A stretch of DNA of 64,000 bases from Clostridiales bacterium. GTDB taxonomy: Bacteria > Bacillota > Clostridia > Oscillospirales > CAG-272. The translations under genes and the position numbers were made by a program. This document shows, one piece after another, positions 53,191 to 62,070 of the stretch. Location of the stretch: contig JAAWDG010000019.1 in the NCBI GenBank assembly GCA_022793655.1, forward strand, positions 1-64,000, read 5' to 3'. Position 1 is the stretch's first letter. Every line of letters begins with the position of its first letter. The notes beneath the pieces were generated by a model. That model was not told the origin of the DNA and searched no databases. It saw nothing but the letters and a program-made list of their open reading frames with translations.

Positions 53191-55284
53191 TTATTGCACG
53201 CTGAACAACATTTTGCCGTACGACGGGAACGGCCAGTATTCATCACTGACAATTGTTTCTAATTTATCAGCTGTTTCGCGCAGCTCGCACATGGTGGCAA
53301 GTACTTTGTCTTTAAAATAAATCGCACTTTTTAAACCATCGCTGATTTTATCAGCTCCCTCTACAGCCTTTTCTAACGCAGTTACTTTTGTGTACATTTT
53401 AGCCGTTAGTTTTGAGATTTTCGCAGCGCAGTCCTCTTCATAGGAAATATCTATTTTGTCGGACAAGGCTTTTTTTGACAGGGCTGTTTCCACAAGTTCT
53501 GCTGCATAAGCACTCACTGCAGGCAGAAGATCACGCTTAGTCATTTGAATCATAGTCAGCGCTTCAATATTAATTGTCTTGCAGTATTTTTCCAAAGCGA
53601 TTTCGTAACGGGACTGCATTTCAGTTTCGGTATAAACGCCGTGTTTGGTAAACAGGCTGACGTTTTTAGGATCTAAATAGTGAGCCAATGCGTCGGGCGT
53701 TGTTTTAAGATTGCAAAGTCCTCTCTTTTCGGCTTCGGCAATCCATGCATCATCATAACCATTACCGTTGAATATGATTTTTTTGTGCTCTTTCAAAGTT
53801 CTTTTTACTAAGCTGTTTAATGCTTTTCCAAAATCTTCGGCGCTCTCTAACTCATCAGCAAACTGTTTGAGCGATTCGGCTACCGCTGTGTTTAGCACAA
53901 TGTTCGGGTCAGATACCGATGCAGCCGAACCCAGCATGCGAAACTCAAATTTGTTGCCGGTGAAGGCAAATGGAGAGGTACGGTTCCGGTCGGTGTTGTC
54001 TTTCGGGAATTTAGGCAGTACATGTACGCCGATTTCCATTTTTTCGGCCTTGCCTGATTCATACGTTTTACCCGCAATTACGGCTTTGACTACCGCGTCG
54101 AGTTCATCGCCTAAGAAAATGGATACAATCGCAGGGGGCGCTTCGTTTGCACCAAGGCGGTGGTCATTACCGGCCGAGGCAACCGAAATTCGTAGTAGAT
54201 CTTGATATTCATCTACCGCTTTGATGACGGCCGAAAGAAATACTAAAAATTGAGCGTTTTCATAAGGTGTTTCACCGGGATCAAGTAAATTGACGCCTGT
54301 ATCGGTTGATATCGACCAGTTGTTGTGTTTACCTGAGCCATTAATGCCTTCAAAGGGTTTCTCGTGTAAGAGGCAGACCATGTTGTGTTTTTTTGCGACT
54401 TTTTGCATAAGCTCCATGGTCAAATAGTTATGGTCAACAGCAAGGTTCGTTGTGGTGAAGATAGGCGCTAATTCATGCTGAGCTGGTGCCACTTCGTTAT
54501 GCTCGGTTTTTGCTAAGATGCCCAATTTCCACAATTCTTCATTTAGGTCGGTCATGTAATTTTTAACCGCGTCTTTGATAACACCGAAGTAATGGTCGTC
54601 TAATTCCTGTCCTTTCGGCGGTTTTGCGCCAAACAGGGTGCGTCCGGTATAAAGCAAATCTTCTCTTTGTTCATAGACTTCTTGGGAAATTAAGAAGTAT
54701 TCTTGTTCGGGTCCAACTGTTGTTTTGACTGTTTTAATCGTGTCGTTGCCAAAGAGTTTGAGAATGCGTTTCGCTTGACGGCTGATTGATTCCATTGAAC
54801 GCAGCAGCGGCGTTTTCTTATCCAGCGCCTCGCCTCCATATGAACAGAACACAGTGGGGATGCAAAGCACGCCGTCTTTTACAAAGGCGTAGGAGGTAGG
54901 GTCCCAGGCTGTATAGCCTCTGGCTTCAAAGGTTGCTCGTAAACCGCCCGATGGAAAAGAAGAGGCGTCGGGTTCACCTCTGACGAGTTCTTTGCCCGAA
55001 AACTCCATGATGATCCCTCCGTTTTTTTCAGGAGAAATAAAGCTATCATGTTTTTCAGCGGTAATGCCCGTCATGGGTTCAAACCAATGGGTATAGTGGG
55101 TTGCGCCCTTTTCTATGGCCCAGTCTTTCATGGCGTTAGCTACGACATTCGCGATGTTGGGATCTAAGCTTTTTCCATTTTCAATGGTCTTGTGAAGGGC
55201 TTTATAGGTTTCTTTTGGCAGCCTTTCCTTCATAGAGCAGTCATTGAATACCAACGAGCCGAACATGTCTGTTACACTTTTCAT
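53191..55284 (-). CDS. glnN: Type III glutamine synthetase GlnN
   Basis: The 697-residue enzyme has the length and marks of the large GSIII family: [18 protein letters not shown] near the start, [29 protein letters not shown], the [13 protein letters not shown] and the [17 protein letters not shown] segments. It makes glutamine from glutamate and ammonia. ATG 55284 begins the usual N-terminus and follows a GGCAGGG-type site. Its 165 nt leader contains a strong terminator-like hairpin, so attenuation is likely. Confidence 0.95.
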   Translation of the reverse strand: MKSVTDMFGSLVFNDCSMKERLPKETYKALHKTIENGKSLDPNIANVVANAMKDWAIEKGATHYTHWFEPMTGITAEKHDSFISPEKNGGIIMEFSGKELVRGEPDASSFPSGGLRATFEARGYTAWDPTSYAFVKDGVLCIPTVFCSYGGEALDKKTPLLRSMESISRQAKRILKLFGNDTIKTVKTTVGPEQEYFLISQEVYEQREDLLYTGRTLFGAKPPKGQELDDHYFGVIKDAVKNYMTDLNEELWKLGILAKTEHNEVAPAQHELAPIFTTTNLAVDHNYLTMELMQKVAKKHNMVCLLHEKPFEGINGSGKHNNWSISTDTGVNLLDPGETPYENAQFLVFLSAVIKAVDEYQDLLRISVASAGNDHRLGANEAPPAIVSIFLGDELDAVVKAVIAGKTYESGKAEKMEIGVHVLPKFPKDNTDRNRTSPFAFTGNKFEFRMLGSAASVSDPNIVLNTAVAESLKQFADELESAEDFGKALNSLVKRTLKEHKKIIFNGNGYDDAWIAEAEKRGLCNLKTTPDALAHYLDPKNVSLFTKHGVYTETEMQSRYEIALEKYCKTINIEALTMIQMTKRDLLPAVSAYAAELVETALSKKALSDKIDISYEEDCAAKISKLTAKMYTKVTALEKAVEGADKISDGLKSAIYFKDKVLATMCELRETADKLETIVSDEYWPFPSYGKMLFSVQ

Positions 55285-55375
55285 TTTAATACCCTGCCTT
55301 TCTTTGCATTTGTGTTTAAGTAGATTGCGAAGTATAAATTTTCGCATTTTTACACAATTTCTTGTAGAAAAATTT

Positions 55376-55430
55376 TTAAAAACGAAAACGGCATGGATGC
55401 AGAAAAAATCTGCGGCCCCATTGCCGTTTT
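55376..55430 (-). terminator. Terminator-like hairpin in the glnN leader
   Basis: Read on the minus strand, AAAACGGCA and TGCCGTTTT pair, extended by TGG/CCA, with an inner GCAGA/TCTGC hairpin, and T-rich DNA follows (TTTTCGTTTTT). It lies between the glnN promoter and gene, so it would attenuate transcription. I did not find the paired A1/G4 hexaloops of an ANTAR target, nor a known glutamine riboswitch core. Confidence 0.7.
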
Positions 55431-55457
55431 GTTTTCATTATGTTGATCACTGGTGTT

Positions 55458-55486
55458 ATTGTAAAGTATATTGAAAAAAATGTCAA
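55458..55486 (-). promoter_or_regulatory. glnN promoter
   Basis: On the minus strand, TTGACA (55486-55481) and TACAAT (55463-55458) are 17 bp apart, about 20 bp upstream of the leader hairpin. Confidence 0.8.
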
Positions 55487-55657
55487 TACATTTTTCTTGA
55501 TTTAATAAAAAATTCATAAATAAAAATCAAAAATGCTCAAAATGGATTGTAAAAATATGAACAAAGTGTGATTGCATTCGTTTTTTCTTATTATTAATGC
55601 ATGATTGCGCGATTTTTTGCTACAATTAAATCGGTAAAAAGAATGTTTGTTCTGCTA

Positions 55658-55687
55658 TTGACATGAGAATTGATTATCAAGTATACT
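55658..55687 (+). promoter_or_regulatory. Promoter of the CzrA-like regulator gene
   Basis: TTGACA and TATACT with an 18 bp spacer. The spacer contains the palindrome TTGATTATCAA (55670-55680), a possible site for the repressor itself. The leader to the gene is about 165 nt. The remaining 55487-55657 stretch between glnN and this promoter is A/T-rich, with nothing else recognised. Confidence 0.65.
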
Positions 55688-55751
55688 ATAAGATAAGAAT
55701 AATTATACGAATTAATTTTTAAGAATAAACCTAACGGTTGAATTTTAGGAG

Positions 55752-55808
55752 AGTTCACCTTGCAGCCAATCAGGCTGCATTTCGGTAAAGCTGGAAACGA
55801 TGAACTTT
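55752..55808 (+). ncRNA. Three-way-junction RNA motif, copy 1
   Basis: AGTTCA pairs with TGAACT (closing stem), enclosing GCAGCC/GGCTGC with loop AATCA, and a TTTCGG/CTGGAAA arm. The order and flanks (CTTGC, RCATTYCGG, GGAAACGAT) match copy 2 at 59938-59997, while the stems differ in sequence. It sits in the leader of the CzrA-like gene, 40 nt before the ribosome site, just after a TAAC-loop hairpin (ACC-TAAC-GGT). No known riboswitch class was recognised. Confidence 0.55.
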
Positions 55809-55858
55809 GAGAGAATTGAAAATTTAGTAATTTAATAAGAATAGCATCAGGAGGTTTA

Positions 55859-56221
55859 ATGAGTATGGCATATCGACATGATGCACAGAATGATCCAAGC
55901 AATACGGAAATTATTGCACAAACTAAAGCCGCTATGTTACCCGATGAGTTGCTGTTATCCGTTGCGGGACTCTTTAAAGTTATTGGTGATCCCACCAGGA
56001 CGCGTATTGTACTTGCGTTAAACAAAAGAGAGTTATGTGTTTCTGATCTATCGACGGTACTGGACATGACAAAATCGGCCGTTTCGCACCAGTTAAGCAC
56101 GTTAAAGCAAAATAAGATTGTTAAATCGCGCCGAGAGGGCGTTAATATATTCTATAGTTTAGATGATCAGCATATTACGGATATTATTGAGTTGGCTCTC
56201 ACGCATATGAAGCATAAATAA
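55859..56221 (+). CDS. ArsR-family metal repressor, CzrA-like
   Basis: The 120-residue winged-helix protein has the recognition helix SAVSHQLSTLKQNKIV. Its last helix carries D-x-H-x10-H-x2-H (in DDQHITD...THMKH), exactly the alpha-5 zinc/cobalt site of CzrA/SmtB. The ELCV motif near residue 60 has one Cys only, so a CadC-type cadmium site is unlikely. Zinc or cobalt should release it from DNA. It probably represses the chaperone and ATPase genes downstream, whose promoter has TGAA-N6-TTCA operators. ATG 55859 lies 4 nt after AGGAGG; ATG 55865 is an alternative. Confidence 0.9.
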   Translation: MSMAYRHDAQNDPSNTEIIAQTKAAMLPDELLLSVAGLFKVIGDPTRTRIVLALNKRELCVSDLSTVLDMTKSAVSHQLSTLKQNKIVKSRREGVNIFYSLDDQHITDIIELALTHMKHK

Positions 56222-56237
56222 AATAGGATGTAAAAAT

Positions 56238-56275
56238 AGACGTTTAGATGATTATTGTAGGCGTCTGTTTTTTTA
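56238..56275 (+). terminator. Possible weak terminator
   Basis: AGACG pairs with CGTCT over a 19 nt loop and a run of seven T follows (after G). The stem is short, so some read-through into the next genes is possible. Confidence 0.45.
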
Positions 56276-56322
56276 TGCTAAAAACTATTTTTTCTGAAAA
56301 ATAGATAAATTGAAAAAAACAC

Positions 56323-56382
56323 TTGACAATTGAATGGGTATTCAATTATAATAAGAATACAAAGTTGAGTAAGTGTTCAACT
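56323..56382 (+). promoter_or_regulatory. Metal-export promoter with two ArsR-type operators
   Basis: TTGACA (56323-56328) and TATAAT (56347-56352) have an 18 bp spacer filled by the inverted repeat AATTGAAT-GGGT-ATTCAATT (56328-56347). A second, weaker repeat, AGTTGA...TCAACT, lies at 56363-56382, where the RNA would start. Both contain the TGAA/TGAG-N6-TTCA core bound by CzrA/SmtB repressors. Confidence 0.85.
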
Positions 56383-56435
56383 GTTCAAATTCATTGTGTA
56401 TCACTTAATTAAAAAATATATTGGAGGAAATTGTG

Positions 56436-56657
56436 ATGAAAAAATCATTTAAATTAGTTGGATTAGATTGTGCGAATTGTGCGGCCAAAATCGAGACAGC
56501 CGTACAGAAGATTGACGGCGTGCAGAGTGCTACGGTTAGCTTTATGACAACAAAAATGACGATTGAAGCAGAGCGAGAAGAAATGCCTGCTATTGTGGAA
56601 CAGGCCGAAGCGCTTGTGAAAAAATTAGAGCCGGATGTGAAAATGGTGAAAGCATAA
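56436..56657 (+). CDS. Heavy-metal-binding chaperone domain protein (HMA)
   Basis: The 73-residue protein is one ferredoxin-like HMA domain with the metal motif LDCANCAAK and the typical VSFMTTKMTIE strand. The ATG at 56436 lies 7 nt after GGAGGAAA; an in-frame TTG at 56421 overlaps that site. It probably hands metal to the ATPase encoded 26 bp later, which lacks its own HMA domain. Confidence 0.88.
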   Translation: MKKSFKLVGLDCANCAAKIETAVQKIDGVQSATVSFMTTKMTIEAEREEMPAIVEQAEALVKKLEPDVKMVKA

Positions 56658-56683
56658 ATTAAGAAAGGAAACGGTTTATCGGT

Positions 56684-58537
56684 ATGAGCGCAAATCAAAA
56701 ACGTCTATTGCGTATTATCATCGGAGCAGTCGTGTTTGTCATGGCGCTCGTGATTCCATTTTCAAATCATTTTGTACGGTTCGCTGTCTTTTTAATTTCG
56801 TTTTTGGTGGTTGGTATTGATGTCATATGGAAAGCAATTCGCAATCTTTTTAGGGGGCAGTTGTTTGATGAAAACTTTTTAATGGGCATCGCTACTATTG
56901 GTGCGTTTGCTATTGGTGAGTATCCAGAGGGCGTGGCGGTCATGCTGCTTTATCAGATTGGTGAATTGTTTCAAAGCTGCGCCGTTGATAAATCGCGTCG
57001 CTCGATTGCTGATCTGATGGATATTCGCCCTGATTATGCGCAGGTATTGCGTAACGGAGAACTGCAAAAAGTTGATCCGGATGAAGTCGAAATTGGCGAG
57101 ACGATTGTGATTACCGCAGGCGAAAAAATACCGCTGGACGCAGAGGTCATTGAAGGCACTTCGACGCTGGATACAGCGGCTTTAACCGGTGAATCATGTC
57201 CTAAAGAGGTAAAACCAGGAGATTTGCTGCTTAGCGGATGCATCAATTTAAATGGCATGTTAACGGCGCATGTTACAAAAGAGTTTAGTGAATCTACCGT
57301 GAATACTATATTGGATTTAGTAGAAAACGCAAGCAGCCGCAAAGCAACATCAGAGAATTTTATCACTAAATTTGCTCGTTATTATACACCGATCGTGGTG
57401 ATTTTAGCGGCCGCACTGGCTGTGATTCCCCCGTTTATATTGGCCGACGCATCGTTTTCTGAGTGGATTTATCGCGCGCTTACCTTCTTGGTCGTTTCTT
57501 GCCCTTGTGCATTAGTTATTTCAATACCGCTTAGCTTTTTTGGCGGATTAGGCGGCGCTTCTCGCAGCGGTGTATTAATCAAGGGCAGTAATTATTTAGA
57601 GGCATTAGCACAAACTGAAATCGTTGTTTTTGACAAAACGGGCACCTTGACAAAAGGTGTGTTTGCCGTGCAACAGATACATCCCCATGGCGTATCGTCA
57701 GAAGCGTTAGTGGAATTGGCCGCTTATGCAGAAAGTTATTCAAATCACCCTATTTCGCTTTCATTAAAAGAGGCTTATGGGAAAGAAATCGATAAACAGC
57801 GTGTAACGAAGACAGAGGAAATAGCGGGTCTTGGCGTGATTGCTGTTGTAGATGGCAAGCAAGTTGCTGTAGGCAATCAAAAAATGTTGGCTCGGTTTTC
57901 TTTGCCAGCGACTGTTCCGAATGATCAGGCTGGGACGCTGGTATATGTCATTGAGGATGGAATCTATCGCGGCTCTATCGTGATTGCCGATCAAATCAAA
58001 GAAGATGCAGCCAAGACAATTGATCTTTTAAGGCGTACACGTGTGAAAGAGCTTGTTATGCTTACTGGTGACGCTAAATCAATCGGCGAAAAAGTGGCCC
58101 GTCAATTAGGGCTTGATCAAGTGTTTGCAGACCTTCTGCCTGCTGATAAAGTAGCCAAGGTAGAAGAACTATTAAAGAAAAAATCAGCAAAGGGAAAGCT
58201 CCTCTTTGTCGGGGATGGCATCAATGATGCACCGGTGCTTGCCCGTGCCGATTTAGGCGTGGCGATGGGCGCCCTCGGTTCTGATGCGGCAATCGAGGCT
58301 GCTGATATTGTGCTTATGACAGATGAACCATCTAAGCTGTTTACGGCGATACAAATATCGAAAAAAACACGCAGTATTGTGCGGCAGAATATTGTTTTTG
58401 CGCTGACAGTAAAGCTTTTAGTGCTGCTATTTAGTGCGGCTGGCTTGGTGACCATGTGGGCGGCTGTATTTGCCGATGTTGGCGTGTCGGTACTTGCTAT
58501 TTTGAATGCGATTCGGCTCATACGCTGCAAAAAATAA
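56684..58537 (+). CDS. P1B-type zinc/cadmium-exporting ATPase
   Basis: The 617-residue pump has the P1B marks: TGES, the CPC membrane motif (residues 273-275), DKTGT with the phosphorylated Asp at 317, SNHPIS, and GDGINDAP. The CPC type and the CzrA-like repressor suggest Zn/Cd/Co(II), not copper. The N-terminus lacks the usual metal domain, which is encoded separately just upstream. The length is shorter than CadA (about 700) for that reason. Confidence 0.92.
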   Translation: MSANQKRLLRIIIGAVVFVMALVIPFSNHFVRFAVFLISFLVVGIDVIWKAIRNLFRGQLFDENFLMGIATIGAFAIGEYPEGVAVMLLYQIGELFQSCAVDKSRRSIADLMDIRPDYAQVLRNGELQKVDPDEVEIGETIVITAGEKIPLDAEVIEGTSTLDTAALTGESCPKEVKPGDLLLSGCINLNGMLTAHVTKEFSESTVNTILDLVENASSRKATSENFITKFARYYTPIVVILAAALAVIPPFILADASFSEWIYRALTFLVVSCPCALVISIPLSFFGGLGGASRSGVLIKGSNYLEALAQTEIVVFDKTGTLTKGVFAVQQIHPHGVSSEALVELAAYAESYSNHPISLSLKEAYGKEIDKQRVTKTEEIAGLGVIAVVDGKQVAVGNQKMLARFSLPATVPNDQAGTLVYVIEDGIYRGSIVIADQIKEDAAKTIDLLRRTRVKELVMLTGDAKSIGEKVARQLGLDQVFADLLPADKVAKVEELLKKKSAKGKLLFVGDGINDAPVLARADLGVAMGALGSDAAIEAADIVLMTDEPSKLFTAIQISKKTRSIVRQNIVFALTVKLLVLLFSAAGLVTMWAAVFADVGVSVLAILNAIRLIRCKK

Positions 58538-58652
58538 AAGAAGCCGAAGGGGAAACTACATAAGGAAGTAGCCTCTTTCTTTGGCTAGTATAGCAGCTTG
58601 CCGATACAGACATCATTTACACATAATTATGCTAAGGAGAGAAAGCTCCTAT

Positions 58653-58951
58653 ATGAAAAACTATACTCAGGTTTATGTAAAAAACAGTATGGAGGCAGCA
58701 AAAACATATTGTAAAGCATTTGGCGCAGAAATAACACTTGAAATGAAAAATGACAGCGGAACCGCCTATGAACATTGTGAACTATCAGTTAACGGTGAGG
58801 GATTTTTAGCAATGGGCAAAGCCAAAAATTCTTGAGATGTAAGTTTTGTTCACAAAATGAAGTTATTGAAACAATCCATGAGTTGCCATGGAGTAAATGC
58901 TGTGCCACTGTCATTGATAAATATGGTGTATGTTGGTGGATTGCTATCTAA
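58653..58951 (+). pseudogene. Broken VOC/PhnB-like gene
   Basis: The N-terminal 60 codons (YTQVYVKNSMEAAKTYCKAFGAEI, start ATG 58653) are those of a VOC-family protein with the PhnB layout. The frame ends at TGA 58833-58835. The expected C-terminus (ELPWSKCCATVIDKYGVCWWI) is found in another frame and ends at TAA 58949-58951. So the gene has a frameshift and probably an internal deletion of around 30 codons, judged from the usual length of about 125 residues. Confidence 0.7.
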
Positions 58952-59027
58952 CAGACAAAGCTTTTTTCTTTATGTAAAAACGCAATAACTTCCGTTTTGT
59001 TAGAATCGAAACAGGAGAAAAGATACG

Positions 59028-59594
59028 ATGAATATACAGCATCCGCAGGAAAATATTATTAAAACCTATAATTTCAACGGAATAGTTGTTGATTTAATTG
59101 AATGGAGCGACACTATTTGGTGCAGAAAAGTTGGTTATGCAGACAATAATACTGATGAACCGAATGTTGAAAAAATTATGGAAGATTTTATATCTGTCTC
59201 CTCCTTACCAAACAGCCGTGAAGATGATTGGGATATTTGCATGAGTCTGGATTATCTTTCATGCGAACGCCCCAGCGGCGTGATGTTTGGATTTCTTGTC
59301 GCAACTGATGTTCAGCCTGATTCATATGATATTTGCAAAATTCCCACCGCAAAATTTTTGCGAATAAGAATGTGTGATGAAACCGCAAGAGCACTTGGAC
59401 ACGAACCATGGACGGGCGGCGTTCCGCCATATCATTGGATTGGAGAGCAAATAGCCCCTAAGCGCGGATATACTTATGGCAATGACACACTACCAATCGT
59501 TGAATATTATGGTTTTTTTAAACCGGAAGATGGTACTCATGAGTATTGTTATTTGTATGTTCCTGTGCAGGAAAATAATGCTATGGCAAAATAA
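59028..59594 (+). CDS. GyrI-like / effector-binding domain protein
   Basis: The 188-residue protein has the strand and helix order of the GyrI-like small-molecule-binding fold, including PSGVMFGFLVATDV and a C-terminal YGFFKPEDGTHEYCYLYVPV. The same fold serves as effector domain in AraC- and MerR-type regulators, but no DNA-binding part is present. No adjacent partner is evident; the ligand is unknown. Confidence 0.65.
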   Translation: MNIQHPQENIIKTYNFNGIVVDLIEWSDTIWCRKVGYADNNTDEPNVEKIMEDFISVSSLPNSREDDWDICMSLDYLSCERPSGVMFGFLVATDVQPDSYDICKIPTAKFLRIRMCDETARALGHEPWTGGVPPYHWIGEQIAPKRGYTYGNDTLPIVEYYGFFKPEDGTHEYCYLYVPVQENNAMAK

Positions 59595-59818
59595 ATTCTC
59601 ATTTATAGACCGAAGAAAATACTATTAGCAATCAAACCGTAGCGCTCATTATGGCACTTTGCAGCACAAAGATGAAAGTGTTATAGTGGGTTACGCACTT
59701 TAAAAAGCTGAATAGCGAAACGATAAAGCGCATCGGAAAGCAAGCACAAAAAGTGGCATAATCGATATAGCTACACCATTCAACAAAATCAATTGTTCTT
59801 TTGAAATATAAACATCTT

Positions 59819-59851
59819 CTTGGGGCACCTTCTTTACATAGGGTGCCCCAA
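59819..59851. repeat. Inverted repeat
   Basis: TTGGGGCACC and GGTGCCCCAA pair as a perfect 10 bp stem with a 13 nt loop. No T run follows, so it is not an obvious terminator. It lies in the gene-free stretch 59595-60325. The part 59595-59818 holds nothing else that I recognise. Confidence 0.6.
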
Positions 59852-59884
59852 TGGGTTATCTTGCAAACGCAAGCAGAAAAAGAC

Positions 59885-59913
59885 TTGTAATCAAAAAAAA
59901 TATATGGTATAAT
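59885..59913 (+). promoter_or_regulatory. Promoter of a non-coding unit
   Basis: TTGTAA and TATAAT with a 17 bp spacer. The DNA behind it has no plausible gene for 400 bp, but holds a series of hairpins ending in a terminator at 60174-60212. Confidence 0.7.
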
Positions 59914-59919
59914 AAAACA

Positions 59920-60212
59920 AATCAAAGATTTGTTTCTAAAGTTTATCTTGCCACCCGAAAGGGTGACATTCCGGCGGTGCCGGAAACGATAAACTTTCAG
60001 GTAGCAAAAACTTTGTGAAGACTTTGTGATAAAATAAGAACAATCCTAACGGATTGCTCTTAAAAAAGTTTCACTTTAAGAATAACCCGTGAGAGTTATT
60101 CTTGGCGCTTTTTCAAGTGTAATTTCGGTAAAACCGTTAAATTTTTTGGTCGCTGAGACTTTATGATAAAATCAAGCAAATCAGAGAGGTTCTTTCGAAG
60201 ATTTGCTTTTTT
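59920..60212 (+). ncRNA. Candidate structured RNA of about 290 nt
   Basis: The unit runs from a promoter at 59885-59913 to an intrinsic terminator at 60174-60212 (AAGCAAATC / GATTTGCTT plus T run). Between them are: hairpin 59915-59935 (AAACAAATC/GATTTGTTT); the three-way-junction motif 59938-59997 with a perfect 10 bp closing stem; hairpin 60041-60056 (CAATCC-TAAC-GGATTG); hairpin 60078-60103 (AAGAATAAC/GTTATTCTT); and a weaker one near 60121-60145. No frame with a ribosome site is seen. The RNA family is not recognised. Confidence 0.55.
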
Positions 60213-60325
60213 GCAAATTATGATCCATTGCATTTATTTTACATTCGCCTCGATAGAAGCATGTAATGAAAGAACGCATAGATCTGACCATATCATTCCA
60301 TTTGTAATATAGAATTGGTGATTCA

Positions 60326-61018
60326 ATGATGGTAAAAATGCGTAAATGGTTTGAAAACTATTGGTATCATTATAAATGGCGCACTTTAATTGTGGCGTTT
60401 TTTGTTGTTATTTTTACGGTTTGTGTGGTGCAGATGCTGCAAAAGAAATCGTATGATGCTTATATTCTGTATTCGGGACCAAAAGTATTTTCGTCTGAGC
60501 AGGAAACAGCTTTAACCAATGCGCTGCGATATGTGGTAAGTGATTATGATCAGAATGGAGAGATCAATTTGTGCCTCACCAAGCTGATTATGATGAGCGA
60601 AGAAGAATTAGAAGAGGCGAAAGCGCAGGCCGAAGCAGAAGGCAGTACATTAGCGTACAATTATGATACCAGACAGCGAACCAAAGATCAGCTCGGCATG
60701 GAAATGATGACGGGAAATTCTTATTTGTGTTTTTTGAGCGAGTTTATCTACCAAGAGTATAAAGACCATGACCGTTTTGCTGCACTTGCCGATGTTTTAG
60801 GTTATCATCCAGAGGATGCGGACGATGCTTTTTCTATTAAGTTAGCGAATACAGCGTATGGCGCTTATTTTTCCGATGCGTTTTCTTGTATGGGCGAAAA
60901 TGTAATTGTGTGTATTCGTCAGCCGAATGTGGTCGATAAGTATGCGAAAGACGCCATGGATGAATACCAAAATAATGTAGAGATACTGAAAAAAATCATT
61001 GAATTTAAAGTACAATAG
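60326..61018 (+). CDS. Membrane-anchored protein of unknown function
   Basis: The 230-residue protein has a short basic/aromatic start (MRKWFENYWYHYKWR), one membrane helix (about 21-40) and an external domain of about 190 residues with an acidic helix (SEEELEEAKAQAEAEG). I recognise no family. ATG 60326 and 60329 are adjacent and neither has a strong ribosome site. The next gene, an SLH protein, begins 37 bp later; the pair may be co-transcribed. Confidence 0.65.
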   Translation: MMVKMRKWFENYWYHYKWRTLIVAFFVVIFTVCVVQMLQKKSYDAYILYSGPKVFSSEQETALTNALRYVVSDYDQNGEINLCLTKLIMMSEEELEEAKAQAEAEGSTLAYNYDTRQRTKDQLGMEMMTGNSYLCFLSEFIYQEYKDHDRFAALADVLGYHPEDADDAFSIKLANTAYGAYFSDAFSCMGENVIVCIRQPNVVDKYAKDAMDEYQNNVEILKKIIEFKVQ

Positions 61019-61055
61019 AATTGTGTTTATGAGGAAAAGAGGGGCGCGAAGAGAA

Positions 61056-61781
61056 ATGAAAATAAGAAAATTACTTTCAATTATGATGGTGACATTCCTG
61101 TTGCCTTTCTCGATTTTACCGATTAGCGCCGCAGATTGGCAAAATCCGTTTGTTGATGTACCAAGCGGCCAGTGGTTTTATGAAGCGGTTCGTTTTGCTA
61201 ATATTAATAAGCTTTTTGTCGGTGTGAGCAATAATCGGTTTGCGCCAGATGAAACGATGACGCGTGCTATGTTTGTGCGGGCGCTTAAAAATTTAAATGA
61301 CCGTTTGGGCTTTAATATTCCTACGGAAACAGGCTCTAAAGGAGAAGATAATTACGGTAAGGATGTTTTTGACGACAATACGCCGTTTACCGATGTTCCA
61401 CTGGATGAGTGGTATTCTGACGCGGTGAAATGGGCTTATGATCGAGGCATCGTAGCCGGTTATACCAGTACAGAGTTTGGGGTGGACGGATATGTGAGCA
61501 GAGAAGAAATGTGCGCGTTTCTTTATCGGTTTGCCTCTAAAGCAGGGATTGAGTTAGAACCAATACGCGAAATGAATTTTAATGATATGAATCGTGTAAG
61601 CAGTTGGGCTCAAACGCCAGTGAAAACAATGGCGAATGCAGGGGTTGTTGGCGGCGTCGGTGGGAATCGATTTGCGCCAACAGATACAGCTACTCGTGCT
61701 GAAGTAGCGCAGATTATGAAAACATTTTGCGCAGCGCTTCAAAGAGCCAATGTCGATACTGGGGATATTAAATTTCAGTAA
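61056..61781 (+). CDS. Secreted protein made of three SLH domains
   Basis: The 241-residue protein has a signal peptide (MKIRKLLSIMMVTFLLPFSI, cleavage after ISA), then three SLH domains (about 28-85, 110-165, 170-225), with the cores TRAMF, SREEM and TRAEV. Nothing else is attached, so it may be a small cell-wall-bound surface protein. I prefer ATG 61056, which begins a normal signal peptide; ATG 61029 would add nine basic residues. Confidence 0.88.
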   Translation: MKIRKLLSIMMVTFLLPFSILPISAADWQNPFVDVPSGQWFYEAVRFANINKLFVGVSNNRFAPDETMTRAMFVRALKNLNDRLGFNIPTETGSKGEDNYGKDVFDDNTPFTDVPLDEWYSDAVKWAYDRGIVAGYTSTEFGVDGYVSREEMCAFLYRFASKAGIELEPIREMNFNDMNRVSSWAQTPVKTMANAGVVGGVGGNRFAPTDTATRAEVAQIMKTFCAALQRANVDTGDIKFQ

Positions 61782-61846
61782 ATAGGCAAGGGCAGAACAA
61801 AAGTTCAAAGGAAATGAAAATTTTTCGTAAGGGTCTAAAGTAAATT

Positions 61847-61886
61847 ACGGTGTAATCCTAGAAAAAGGATTACACCGTTTCTTTTT
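61847..61886 (+). terminator. Intrinsic terminator
   Basis: ACGGTGTAATCC and GGATTACACCGT form a perfect 12 bp stem with an 8 nt loop and a T-rich tail after the SLH gene. The following 61887-62033 stretch holds nothing that I recognise. Confidence 0.92.
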
Positions 61887-62033
61887 ATACTGCAAAGCGA
61901 TTATTCGGCGGGTTTTGATGTTGTATTAAAATCTATGCCTTATACAAGCAAAGACATGTTGCTATTTGTTGATTTTGCTTCGCACAACTGCTCAAAGCGA
62001 GTTTATTTTATCATCTATACGTATTTCTGATAA

Positions 62034-62070
62034 TAAAAAACCGAGAAAAGCTTTTTACGGTTCTTCTCGG
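62034..62070 (-). terminator. Intrinsic terminator of folT-folC
   Basis: On the minus strand CCGAGAA and TTCTCGG pair around a 16 nt loop and are followed by TTTTTT. The left arm overlaps the last codons of the small open frame that follows folC. Confidence 0.85.

Noticed and set aside
55385-55430. ANTAR-target RNA pair in the glnN leader
   Set aside because: Only one strong hairpin is present and its loop lacks the A1/G4 hexaloop pattern.
55752-55808. Hammerhead ribozyme
   Set aside because: A GAAAC segment in a three-stem layout suggested it, but the CTGATGA core is absent.
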